Assembly: GCA_043803805.1 (NCBI GenBank)
Contig: JAZDJP010000031.1
Span: 8,176-72,175 of the forward strand
Length of the DNA: 64,000 nucleotides
Direction of reading: 5' to 3'
Origin: JAZDJP01 sp043803805
GTDB taxonomy: Bacteria > Planctomycetota > JAZDJP01
Within the stretch, counting starts at the first letter, position 1, and every line of letters begins with the position of its first letter. Shown here piece by piece: positions 33,369 to 41,337 of the stretch. The translations under genes were made by a program, and so were the position numbers. Below the pieces are notes generated by a model. The model was not told the origin of the DNA. It worked only from the letters and a program-made list of their open reading frames with translations, and ran no database searches.

Positions 33369-34421
33369 ATGCCCCCCCGCAATTTGAGTCCCCAAGTCAT
33401 GTTCGAACGGCTGGCCGGCGAACACCGGCCGCGGTTCGCGTTCCGGGGGCGCACCCCGGGGGATTTTTCCGCCTGGAAACGGAAGGCCCTCCCCGCGGTG
33501 CTCGCGACACTGGGGGATCGCCCGGGGCGGGTGCCGGCCCGGCCGGAACTCATCGCCGAATGGGAACACGACGGCCTGGTGAAACAGCGGTGGCTCCTGG
33601 ACGTCGGCCGGCACATCGCGGCGGCGTTTCTCATCAATACCCCGAAGGGATTGAAGAAGGGGGAAACGCGACCGGCGTTGTTGTGTTGGCACGGCCACGG
33701 GGCGTTCGGCAAGGAGCCGGTGATGGGCAACGTTTCCTCCGCGGCCCTCCGCGACAGCATCGCACAATGCAATTACGACTACGGCCACCAGATGGCGAAG
33801 GCCGGGTTCGTCACGTTCGCCATTGACTGGATGGGGATGGGCGAGCGCAACGACACCGGGAAGCCCCACCACCGCCGTCAGGGCGGCGACCGCGACTGGT
33901 GCAACCTGCTCTACCTGCACGCGACCATGCTGGGGACGACGCCGCTGGCCATGAATCTCGCGCAGGGGATGGCCGCGACCGATTTCGCCGGCACGTTCCC
34001 CCATGTGGATGCCAAACGCCTCGGGGTGATGGGCCTCTCGGGCGGCGGGACGATGACGCTCTGGTCGGCGCTGGCCGACCGGCGTTTCCGCGCCGCGGAA
34101 ATCATTTGCTACAGCGACCTCTGGGCGGCGTTCGGCATCCGCGACGCCAATTACTGCGGGATGCAGGTGGCCCCGGGACTCTATAAATTAACGGATTTGC
34201 CCGATCTCCAGGGGCTTCTCGCGCCGAAACCGCTGCTCGTGGACATCGGCGCCCATGACTCGTGTTTCCGGGTGGACACCGCCATGGCGTGCTACCGGCG
34301 GGTGGAGAAGATCTACCGCGCCGCCGGGGCCGCCGAACACCTGGAACTGGATTTCTTCCCCGGCGAGCACGGGTGGGGCGGGCACAAATCCATCGCGTTT
34401 TTCCGGAAGCATCTGGCGTGA
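33369..34421 (+). CDS. Alpha/beta-hydrolase, acetyl-xylan-esterase/dienelactone-hydrolase-like
   Basis: A 350-residue cytoplasmic-type hydrolase. GLSGGG carries the nucleophile serine, GAHDSCF the acid and GEHGWGG the histidine of the catalytic triad, and CWHGHGAFGKE forms the oxyanion region. The length and the FAIDWMGMGERN segment resemble esterases of the large dienelactone-hydrolase-like group found in environmental bacteria. Substrate unknown. GGAG precedes ATG 33369. Confidence 0.85.
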   Translation: MPPRNLSPQVMFERLAGEHRPRFAFRGRTPGDFSAWKRKALPAVLATLGDRPGRVPARPELIAEWEHDGLVKQRWLLDVGRHIAAAFLINTPKGLKKGETRPALLCWHGHGAFGKEPVMGNVSSAALRDSIAQCNYDYGHQMAKAGFVTFAIDWMGMGERNDTGKPHHRRQGGDRDWCNLLYLHATMLGTTPLAMNLAQGMAATDFAGTFPHVDAKRLGVMGLSGGGTMTLWSALADRRFRAAEIICYSDLWAAFGIRDANYCGMQVAPGLYKLTDLPDLQGLLAPKPLLVDIGAHDSCFRVDTAMACYRRVEKIYRAAGAAEHLELDFFPGEHGWGGHKSIAFFRKHLA

Positions 34422-34492
34422 GATGCGGGTCGCTGTCGCGGGAGATTCGCATCGCGGAAACGCGAAACCGGCCCGTCCGGCATCCCGCGGCG

Positions 34493-35509
34493 CTACGCGA
34501 AGTGCCGGGGCCCCTTCATGCGGGCGGGCGGGGCGTCGGCGGCGACGCACACCCGGTTGCGGCCGGTGTTTTTCGCCTTGTAGAGGGCCTCGTCGGCCCG
34601 CCGGAGTATGACCCGGAGCGAGTCGTTCTGAAGCGACCACTTGCACACCCCCGCCGAGGCGGTCACCCGGAACGTCCGCCCGTCGGCGGCATGGATCTCC
34701 CGCGCCTCCAGTTCCTTGCGGACCCTCTCGGCGAAGATCGCCGCCGCGCGCGTCCCCACCGCGGGCATGAGCACCAGAAATTCCTCGCCGCCGTAGCGCG
34801 CCGCGATATCCACCTCGCGGCAATTCGCCTTGAGGAGTTCCGCGAAGACGCGGAGCACCCCGTCGCCCGTCTCGTGACCGTGGACGTCGTTCACCCGCTT
34901 GAAATGATCCAGATCGAACAGGACCAGCGCCAAAAGCCCGCCGTACCGGCGGGTGCGCCCGAGTTCGATCTGGGAAAAGTTGTTGAAGGCCCGGCGGTTG
35001 AAAAGCCCCGTGAGGTCGTCCCGGCGCGCCGCCTCCGCCAGACGCACGTGACGATCGGCCAGTTCCGCCAGGGTCCGCCGCGAGGCCTCCAGAACGTCGG
35101 TCTGGGTGATGATCCCGGAAAGTTTCCCGTCGTCATCCACCACCACGAGGCGCCGGATGTGCCGCTGACGCATCCGTTCGAGCGCGAGAAGGGCCTGCTC
35201 CCCGGGCGCGGCGGTAATCAAAGGACGGGCCATGACCTGGCCGACGGGAACGCCCAGAGTCTGGCGTTTGGCGAAGCGGCGAACCACGTCGCGCTCGGAA
35301 ACGATGCCCACCGGGACATTATCGGCGCCGACGACCACGACGCTGCCGATGCGCCGATCGGCCATGAGCCGGCACGCCTCCACAAGCGGGGTCTTCGGCG
35401 CGACCGCGACGACCGTCCGGCTCATGTAGGTGCCGACCGTGGCGAGGCGCCCGGGCCGGGGGGGCGCGGAGGTCTCGGCGGACCGGGGGACCGGGGGCTT
35501 TTCGTTCAT
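34493..35509 (-). CDS. CBS-pair diguanylate cyclase
   Basis: A 338-residue protein that should make c-di-GMP. Two CBS motifs span about 25-82 and 90-145 (GSVVVVGADNVPVGIVSERDVV and RRLVVVDDDGKLSGIITQTDVL), which usually sense adenine nucleotides. The GGDEF domain runs from about 162 to 325 with an intact GGEEF at 240-244 and an RxxD (R231-D234) inhibitory site exactly 5 residues before it, so product feedback is likely. There are no membrane segments. Activity may thus be tied to cellular energy state. Confidence 0.9.
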   Translation of the reverse strand: MNEKPPVPRSAETSAPPRPGRLATVGTYMSRTVVAVAPKTPLVEACRLMADRRIGSVVVVGADNVPVGIVSERDVVRRFAKRQTLGVPVGQVMARPLITAAPGEQALLALERMRQRHIRRLVVVDDDGKLSGIITQTDVLEASRRTLAELADRHVRLAEAARRDDLTGLFNRRAFNNFSQIELGRTRRYGGLLALVLFDLDHFKRVNDVHGHETGDGVLRVFAELLKANCREVDIAARYGGEEFLVLMPAVGTRAAAIFAERVRKELEAREIHAADGRTFRVTASAGVCKWSLQNDSLRVILRRADEALYKAKNTGRNRVCVAADAPPARMKGPRHFA

Positions 35510-35635
35510 AGAAATCCGAGTGTATCGCGGAAGGACGTCGGAATCGTGAAAATTCCGTAAAAAATTTTGCGTTTCCCGGGATCTCCGCCGTTCCGACAGG
35601 GGGTTTCGCCCGGCGGAAGATGTGGAACACGGTCA

Positions 35636-35662
35636 TTGACAACGCGGGAGTCCGGATATAAT
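35636..35662 (+). promoter_or_regulatory. tRNA-Gly promoter
   Basis: TTGACA (35636-35641), 15 bases, TATAAT (35657-35662), 16 bases before the mature tRNA. Both boxes are consensus with a short spacer. Confidence 0.7.
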
Positions 35663-35677
35663 TGACCTGTTCTTGGC

Positions 35678-35750
35678 GCGGACGTAGCTCAGCTGGCAGA
35701 GCGGAAGCTTCCCAAGCTTCAGGTCGCGGGTTCGAACCCCGTCGTCCGCT
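35678..35750 (+). tRNA. trnG: tRNA-Gly(CCC)
   Basis: Acceptor GCGGACG/CGTCCGC, D-arm GCTC..GAGC, anticodon arm GAAGC-TTCCCAA-GCTTC with anticodon CCC, variable AGGTC, T-arm GCGGG-TTCGAAC-CCCGT, discriminator T. CCA is not encoded. Its last 17 bases are repeated at 36071-36087 as part of an 88-bp direct repeat. Confidence 0.95.
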
Positions 35751-35821
35751 TTCTCGCCGCCGATAAACTTCGCCATACGGCGTCGCTACGGACTCGGCGT
35801 GTCACACGGTAGACACGCCGT
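35734..35821. repeat. 88-bp direct repeat, copy 1 (includes tRNA-Gly 3' end)
   Basis: Starts GAACCCCGTCGTCCGCT inside the tRNA and is identical to 36071-36158. It contains the inverted repeat CGGCGTGTC/GACACGCCG (35795-35820 region), which can act as a hairpin. Confidence 0.9.
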
Positions 35822-36070
35822 CGTCCTATGCTCCTTGTCTGGCTCGTTTCTCAACGGCGAGAATTCTGCCGGCAATCGGTTCGAAGGGCGGCGAACGCGC
35901 CGAAGGCGAAGAGCGAGCCGGGGGCGAACCGGAGGCCAGGGATGGCCGGAGGTAGGCGATTCCAATCGCCCCGAGCGAAGCGAGGGCGCGAAGCCGGAGG
36001 CGGAGCGCAGCGGAAGCAAATCGCCCAGGGCCGAGCGGAGCCCGGCAGGAGGCCGGGCGAGCGCTTGGCC
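35822..36070. other. Segment between the tRNA-derived direct repeats
   Basis: 249 bases with no supported gene. It is rich in GCGAAGCGAGGGCGCGAAG-type G/A-rich repeats. It looks like the shrunken remains of an insertion at the tRNA-Gly end or a slippage-type duplication. Confidence 0.5.
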
Positions 36071-36158
36071 GAACCCCGTCGTCCGCTTTCTCGCCGCCGA
36101 TAAACTTCGCCATACGGCGTCGCTACGGACTCGGCGTGTCACACGGTAGACACGCCGT
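36071..36158. repeat. 88-bp direct repeat, copy 2
   Basis: An exact copy of 35734-35821, 337 bases downstream, beginning with the 17-base tRNA-Gly 3' end. It lies about 370 bases before the SIR2-like gene. Confidence 0.9.
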
Positions 36159-36421
36159 TGGCTGGTTTGCATCCGTCCCGGTTCGCGGCCGTCGGAAACG
36201 TCCCTGCGTTATTCCCTGGGTGGCGACTCGGGTGGCGGTTCGCCGGGGCGCGCCTCAACGACATCCTGTCGTCTCGGCGCTCGACGCGTTCGCGCCTCCC
36301 GGCATCCTGCCTCCGGCGCGCCCGCGACGCCCGGCTCACCACCCCCCTCGCCGCCATTCCCGCAGATGCGCCGCGAGAGATATAATAAAATAATTGGGAA
36401 GCGGGACCCCACCCCCGGGGA

Positions 36422-36457
36422 CCCCTCCCCGTCATCACAGTAAAGAACGGGGAGGGG
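36422..36457. terminator. Perfect 10-bp inverted repeat before the SIR2-like gene
   Basis: CCCCTCCCCG (36422-36431) and CGGGGAGGGG (36448-36457) flank a 16-base loop and are followed by TAAAAT. It could be a terminator for the region upstream or an operator. Between 36159 and 36421 no gene is supported. Confidence 0.4.
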
Positions 36458-36528
36458 TAAAATCATGATGGATGTGTTGCCACCGTCTGGAGAAGGTGAT
36501 AACATCCCGTAAGGAACAGTCGCAGACG

Positions 36529-37551
36529 ATGACATCCCCACTCTTCATCCTGGGCGCCGGATTCGGATACGACGTGAAGGCCGTCGTGGGTCCAGTCAAG
36601 AACAGGTTCCACGGGACAACGATCGCTGACTTAGGCTACCCGCTCGCGTCGGAACTCTGGAGCATCTGCTTTCCTGGAGAACAACCGCGGGAAGACGGCT
36701 CGATTGAAGCCCGATTTCATGAGGCCATGCTGGCGCACGATCCTCGACCAATGGAGGCGCTCAGCGATCGGCTCATGACATCCGACTCCTACCTGCCCGA
36801 TAAACTCCAACGTACCCCAAACTGCTACATCAACTTCCTTAAGAAATTCCCGGAATCATCGTTTCTCACGTTCAACTATGACTCGCTCGTGGAGATCCTG
36901 CTCTTTGGTCTGAAACGCTGGTTTCCGGCCGATGGATTCGGCGTTCCCGTGAACGTAGTAGAGTACGCGCGGCCAACGGGTGCGCCAGCGCCCGTGTCCA
37001 AGCAACTTGTTGTTCACCTCCACGGAACGATGTATGTGTCCACGGAGAAAGTCCGTGTTGTGAAATGCCCGGGAGAAGATATCGCAATGATTGTGCCACG
37101 CCCTCAAGCGCTATTTCACTTTGATCCCTACAGTATCCCACATTGCTTCCCGTCTATTGCGCGAGATTCCTTACATCCTGGAACGTCTCCCTGGCCCCAT
37201 GATCGTTTCATTGCCCCAATTCCCGACAAGGCAAAGGGCCTCACGCAGGAATTCATCAAGTTGGCGTATAAGCGCGCGGAAGATCTCATTGCGGAAACCA
37301 AACTTGTCATCGCCGTCGGATACAGTTTCAACCAACACGACCAATCTTCGTACAATCCTCTCGTCCGCGCGCTGAGCCACGCCACCGGGCCAAAGAAAGT
37401 GGTGGTGGTTTCTCCTGACGCTCACGACATCTGCCGGCGACTTGGAAACGAAAACGTTCGGATCGTATGGGCGCCAGTGGCGAAAACCTTCCGCGAATGG
37501 GCGGACGACGGTTTTCACATCGGACTTGAGAGAGAAGAATCAAATGCCTAA
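36529..37551 (+). CDS. SIR2-like (SIR2_2) protein, possible defence effector
   Basis: A 340-residue SIR2-family domain protein. GAGFG at 9-13 begins the NAD-binding fold, TFNYDSL with N116 and D118 matches the TxNxD motif, HLHGT (163-167) holds the catalytic-type histidine, and VIAVGYSFNQHD completes the core. Many proteins of this SIR2_2 type are NADases in antiphage systems. No partner gene is next to it. It is less G/C-rich than the flanks and lies after the tRNA-Gly direct repeats, a usual site for islands. ATG 36529 was preferred; ATG 36472 is in frame. Confidence 0.72.
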   Translation: MTSPLFILGAGFGYDVKAVVGPVKNRFHGTTIADLGYPLASELWSICFPGEQPREDGSIEARFHEAMLAHDPRPMEALSDRLMTSDSYLPDKLQRTPNCYINFLKKFPESSFLTFNYDSLVEILLFGLKRWFPADGFGVPVNVVEYARPTGAPAPVSKQLVVHLHGTMYVSTEKVRVVKCPGEDIAMIVPRPQALFHFDPYSIPHCFPSIARDSLHPGTSPWPHDRFIAPIPDKAKGLTQEFIKLAYKRAEDLIAETKLVIAVGYSFNQHDQSSYNPLVRALSHATGPKKVVVVSPDAHDICRRLGNENVRIVWAPVAKTFREWADDGFHIGLEREESNA

Positions 37552-37690
37552 CAAACATGCACCCGACCGCCACAAGGGGCGCGACGGCGGGAGATGCCCC
37601 AGTTGTTATGCTTCCAACATGAGTCACCTTATTCATCGGATACAATAGGAACCTGAATCCGCCATCGGCATTTGAGGGAGGAGCGCGCGT

Positions 37691-38419
37691 ATGATGAATC
37701 GAAAACTTTTTCTGCCGATGTTGGGAATCCTTCTGCCGGTCGCCCTGGCCGTCGGGGCGGCTGAATTCGTGGGATCGCGCCAGAGGAACACCGTTCACGA
37801 CCCTTCCTGCGAGTGGGCGCAGAAAATCATCCCGCGAAACCGGGTGACGTTCCCGTCCGTCGAGGAGGCCGTCACGGCCGGGTATCGTCCCTGCGGCACA
37901 TGCCTTCCCAACGCGGCGACACCCCCTTCCGGGGACACCCCGGCCCCGACGCCGGACGGCGGCGAATCGGCGCCTTCCGCCACGGAGGAAGCGGTGGCCA
38001 ATCTCTCCGGGGCGACGATTTCCAGTTGGGGACGCGCCGTGACGGTGACCGACGGGGACACCCTGGTGATGGACGACGGAAAACGGAAATGGAAGGTGCG
38101 CCTTCACGGCATCAACACGCCGGAAAAGGGGGAACCGGGCGCCGCCGAGGCCAAACAGGCGCTGGCGGACCTCGTCCTGGAGAAGCCGATTTTTCTGCTG
38201 TTCGAGGAACGGAAAAAGGACGGTTACAACCGCCTCCTCGCCTACGTGTACGTGATCGGCGGAAACACGGACCTCGTCTCGGTCGCCGCCCGCCTTCTCG
38301 CCGCCGGACGGGCCAAGGTGTACCTCAAATACCCCTGCATGTTCCAATCCCAGTTTCTCCTCCTCGAAGAGGAGGCCCGGAGGGCCGGGATTGGAATCTG
38401 GGCGGGGGACGGGAAATAA
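37691..38419 (+). CDS. Secreted nuclease: Ada-like zinc-binding segment plus thermonuclease domain
   Basis: A 242-residue protein with an N-terminal signal (FLPMLGILLPVALAVGAAE). A short metal-binding module, FVGSRQRNTVHDPSCEW...NRVTFPSVEEAVTAGYRPCGTC, resembles the Ada metal-binding fold often attached to such nucleases. A linker rich in Pro follows, then a staphylococcal-nuclease (TNase) fold from about residue 115 (VTDGDTLVM, VRLHGINTPE, arginines). Probably an exported DNase. GGGAGGAG precedes the ATGs at 37691/37694. Confidence 0.85.
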   Translation: MMNRKLFLPMLGILLPVALAVGAAEFVGSRQRNTVHDPSCEWAQKIIPRNRVTFPSVEEAVTAGYRPCGTCLPNAATPPSGDTPAPTPDGGESAPSATEEAVANLSGATISSWGRAVTVTDGDTLVMDDGKRKWKVRLHGINTPEKGEPGAAEAKQALADLVLEKPIFLLFEERKKDGYNRLLAYVYVIGGNTDLVSVAARLLAAGRAKVYLKYPCMFQSQFLLLEEEARRAGIGIWAGDGK

Positions 38420-38490
38420 AATGATGAATGCGGAATGCGGAATATCCGTAGGGCACAGCACGCTGTGCCTCTGCCCCATTCATCATTTTT
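38418..38490. terminator. Long hairpin with T-run after the nuclease gene
   Basis: AAAATGATGAATG and CATTCATCATTTTT are 13-bp perfect arms around an inner palindrome GGCACAGC-AC-GCTGTGCC. The terminal T-run makes it a good terminator, while the nested palindromes and sequence type resemble a tiny mobile repeat (MITE-like). Confidence 0.55.
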
Positions 38491-38591
38491 CTTTGGGCGA
38501 GCAAAGAAAAAGAGGGAAGGAAACCCTTTGTCAAAAAATCGGGGTGTGGTAAGATTCTTTCCGGACAAACCGACAAAAGTGGTATCTCTTT

Positions 38592-38632
38592 TTCGTGTTT
38601 TCGTGCTCTTATTTCGCTTTTTCGTGGTGGCT
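38592..38632. repeat. TTTCGTGTTTTCGTG-type repeat upstream of metG
   Basis: CTTTTTCGTGTTTTCGTGCTC... TTTCGCTTTTTCGTGGTGG; the same family as 2625-2752. A TATAAT lies at 38673-38678, about 26 bases before the metG ATG. Confidence 0.55.
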
Positions 38633-38704
38633 GTTTCCGCAGGATTTTCGCCCGGAAAGTTCATTTTCCCGCTATAATGAATCCTGCGTCCAGTCGCGAA
38701 TTTT

Positions 38705-40288
38705 ATGACAAAGCCGTACTACATCACCACCGCCCTGCCGTACCTCAACGGCCCGCCCCACATCGGGCACGCTTATGAATTCATCGGCGCCGACTGCATG
38801 GCGCGGTTCAAACGCCTGACGGGCGAGGATGTGTTTTTTCTCACGGGAAGCGACGAGCACGGGGCGAAACTCGAGCGCGCCGCGAAGAAATTCGGGAAGA
38901 CTCCGAAGGAACACGCCGACGAAATGTGCGCGCTGTTCAAGGAGCTCCTCGCGGCCCTTTCCATCTCCCATGACGGGTTCGTCCGCACCACCGACGCCCA
39001 TCACGAGGCGGCCTCCCAGGAAATCTACCGGGCCGCGGCCCGCGCCGGCGACATCTTCAAGGGGAAATACTCCGGCTGGTACTGCACCCCCTGCGAGGGA
39101 TTCTTCGACAAGGCGGAGCTGAAGGATGGCGGGTGCCCGATGGGACATCCCGGCGTGGAATTCGTCACGGAGGACGTCTATTTCTTCAAGATGTCCCGCC
39201 ACGCGGAGGCCCTGGGCCGGCACATCGAATCGCACCCGGAATTCATCCTCCCGGCCCACCGCGCCAACGAGATCCTCAACAATTTCATCAAGAAGGGCCT
39301 CGAGGACGTCTGCGTCAGCCGAGCCACCGTCCGCTGGGGCATCCCGGTGCCGGACGACCCGGCCCAGGTGATCTATGTGTGGTTCGACGCCCTGACGAAT
39401 TATATTTCCGCCATCGGCTGGCCCGACGACATCCCCCGATTCAACGAACTCTGGCCCGCGGACCTGCACGTCGTCGGGAAGGACATCCTCCGGTTTCACA
39501 CCACCATCTGGCCGGCCATGCTCCTCTCGGCGGGCCTTCCTCTGCCGAAATCGGTCTACGCCCACGGATGGGTCATCACCCCCTCCGGCGAAAAGATGTC
39601 GAAGTCGCAGGGGATGGTGGTGGATCCGATGGAACTCTGCCGGAAGTACGGCGCGGATACCTTGCGGTATTTCCTCATGAGGGAGGTCCCCTGGGGCGAG
39701 GACGGCGTCTATTCCGAGGAGCGCCTCGTCTCCCGGTACCAGACGGATCTCGCCAATGAACTGGGGAACCTCCTCCACCGAACGCTTTCCATGACGGAGC
39801 GCTACTTCGACGGAAAAATTCCCGCGCCCGCCGCCGGGCCGAATCCCCTCCGGGAGGAGGTCGCGCCGCTCCTGGACCGCTACCTCCGCGACATGGAGGC
39901 CATGCGGTTTCACAAGGCCCTCGAAGACGTGTGGAATTTTTTCCGCCGGGCGAACCGCTACGTGGAGGAAACCAAACCCTGGGGCATCGCGAAGGACGCC
40001 GGACGCCGGGACGAACTCGGCGGCGTGCTCTACAACCTCGCGGAGGCCCTGCGGATGGGAAGCGTCTTCCTCACCCCCTTCGTGCCGGCCACCGCGGCGG
40101 GCATCCGGGGGCAACTGGGCCTGGCGCCGGGCGCCGCCGCTCCGCCCCTCCGGGAGGCGGCCGCCTGGGGACGTCTGCCGGCGGGAACGACGGTAAACAA
40201 AGGACAGCCGTTATTCCCCAAACTCGATACCACGGAAACACCGAACACCACGGAAACACGGAAAAAAAACGGAAACACGGAAGCATGA
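38705..40288 (+). CDS. metG: Methionyl-tRNA synthetase
   Basis: A 527-residue class I tRNA synthetase that charges tRNA-Met. PYLNGPPHIGHAYEF is the HIGH-type motif at about 11-25, EKMSKSQG the KMSKS loop near 298, and WYCTPCEGFF ... DGGCPMGH the zinc-knuckle insertion. The core ends near residue 490. The last about 20 residues (rich in T, E, N) are encoded by the dispersed ACACGGAAAC-type repeat, so the gene has been extended into repeat DNA. There is no C-terminal EMAP-like domain. Start ATG 38705. Confidence 0.95.
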   Translation: MTKPYYITTALPYLNGPPHIGHAYEFIGADCMARFKRLTGEDVFFLTGSDEHGAKLERAAKKFGKTPKEHADEMCALFKELLAALSISHDGFVRTTDAHHEAASQEIYRAAARAGDIFKGKYSGWYCTPCEGFFDKAELKDGGCPMGHPGVEFVTEDVYFFKMSRHAEALGRHIESHPEFILPAHRANEILNNFIKKGLEDVCVSRATVRWGIPVPDDPAQVIYVWFDALTNYISAIGWPDDIPRFNELWPADLHVVGKDILRFHTTIWPAMLLSAGLPLPKSVYAHGWVITPSGEKMSKSQGMVVDPMELCRKYGADTLRYFLMREVPWGEDGVYSEERLVSRYQTDLANELGNLLHRTLSMTERYFDGKIPAPAAGPNPLREEVAPLLDRYLRDMEAMRFHKALEDVWNFFRRANRYVEETKPWGIAKDAGRRDELGGVLYNLAEALRMGSVFLTPFVPATAAGIRGQLGLAPGAAAPPLREAAAWGRLPAGTTVNKGQPLFPKLDTTETPNTTETRKKNGNTEA

Positions 40289-40440
40289 TTTCAATAACAC
40301 AACTCCATTCAATTCCAGAAACCCACCGGCACCCTTCCCGTTTCCGTGGATCCGTTCCGTGTCTCCGTGGTCCTGTTCCGTGTTTCCGTGTCCCGGTTCC
40401 GTGTCTCCGTGGTCCTGTTCCGTGTTCCCGTGGTAACGCC
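40205..40440. repeat. CACGGAAACACGG / CCGTGTTTCCGTGG repeat cluster
   Basis: Tandem degenerate units first read CCACGGAAACACCG (inside the end of metG), then after 40320 in opposite orientation CCGTGTCTCCGTGGTCCTG about six times. The two halves can pair with each other across about 80 bases. Confidence 0.65.
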
Positions 40441-40442
40441 CT

Positions 40443-40895
40443 ATGAGAGCCAAACCGGATTTCGACGACGCCATCCTGAAAATCGTGCGGAAGGATCCCC
40501 GCTTCCGCCCCGCGGCGTATTTCTTCATGTTCGAAGCCCTCGATTATGTCGCGGCCAAAATGGAAACGCCGCGGCACGTCACCGGGCAGGAACTCCTCGC
40601 CGGCATCCGGAACCTCGCCCGCATCCGCTTCGGCTTCCTCGCCAAGACCGTCTTTGACCGATGGGGCATCCATCGGACGGCCGACTTCGGGGCGATCGTC
40701 TTCCACCTCGTGGATGCCGGCCTCATGGGCAGAACCGACAGCGACACCGCGGCCGATTTCGAGGACGGCTACGATTTCACCGAGGCCTTCGAGCAGGGGT
40801 ACGACTTCGGAATCCGCCATGCCCCCCGGGCGAAGAAGCAGGCGCGGGCGGAAACGCACGGGGCCGGCGAACCGCCCCCCGGCTCAATCCAATAA
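40443..40895 (+). CDS. Minf_1886-family conserved protein
   Basis: A 150-residue soluble protein matching the conserved pattern I know as Minf_1886 (TIGR04138, described from planctomycetes and verrucomicrobia): DPRFRPAAYFFMFEALDYV, HVTGQELLAGIRNLARIRFGFLAKTVFDRWGIHRTADFGAIVFHLVDAGLM, then an acidic DFEDGYDF stretch. Its role is unknown. It is useful as a lineage marker. The tail is basic and proline-rich. Start ATG 40443. Confidence 0.8.
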   Translation: MRAKPDFDDAILKIVRKDPRFRPAAYFFMFEALDYVAAKMETPRHVTGQELLAGIRNLARIRFGFLAKTVFDRWGIHRTADFGAIVFHLVDAGLMGRTDSDTAADFEDGYDFTEAFEQGYDFGIRHAPRAKKQARAETHGAGEPPPGSIQ

Positions 40896-40932
40896 AAAAA
40901 GAGAGAACCGGTTTCACCGTTCCTCTCTTTCC
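40894..40932. terminator. Bidirectional terminator
   Basis: AAAAAAAGAGAGAAC-CGGT-TTC-ACCG-TTCCTCTCTTT folds into a hairpin with an A-run on one side and a T-run on the other, between two convergent genes. Confidence 0.7.
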
Positions 40933-40969
40933 CGCGAACTGCAATGCGTTGAGATAAAAAAATCGCTTC

Positions 40970-41242
40970 CTAGCGGATTTTTTCCTCCATGATCTTCCCC
41001 GGCTTGAACGTGACCACCCTCCGGCTGGGGACGAAGACCTCCTCGCCCGTCCGCGGGTTACGGGCCTTGCGGGCGGCGCGCTCCTTGACTTCGAACACCC
41101 CGAAGTTGCGAAGCTCGATCCGCCGCTCGGCGACCAGGGTCTCGATGATGGCGTCGAATGTCCTCTGGACGATCAGCTTGGTCATCGTCTGCGTGAGGGA
41201 CATCTCGTCCGCGATCTTGTTGGCGATGTCTTTCTTGGTCAC
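40970..41242 (-). CDS. hup: HU/IHF-family DNA-binding protein
   Basis: A 90-residue histone-like DNA-bending protein. MTKKDIANKIADEMSLTQ begins the dimer helix, VELRNFGVFEV-type strand and RKARNPRTGEEVFVPSRRVVTFKPGK form the DNA-binding arm with the conserved RNP motif. GTG at 41242 is the start, with AAAGGAG upstream. It ends against a bidirectional terminator shared with the convergent Minf_1886 gene. Confidence 0.93.
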   Translation of the reverse strand: MTKKDIANKIADEMSLTQTMTKLIVQRTFDAIIETLVAERRIELRNFGVFEVKERAARKARNPRTGEEVFVPSRRVVTFKPGKIMEEKIR

Positions 41243-41337
41243 CGGCGTCTCCTTTGCAACGGCATTTCGATTTATCTCAAGCCCCGCCCAGCACGTTACG
41301 ATATATAATCGGGAGGCGAAGGCGCGTCAACATAAAA

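Noticed and set aside
35799..36149. Open frames on both strands between the tRNA-Gly direct repeats
   Set aside because: Composition is repeat-like (GEXXAEXRS-type), with no start signals, and the region is flanked by exact direct repeats.
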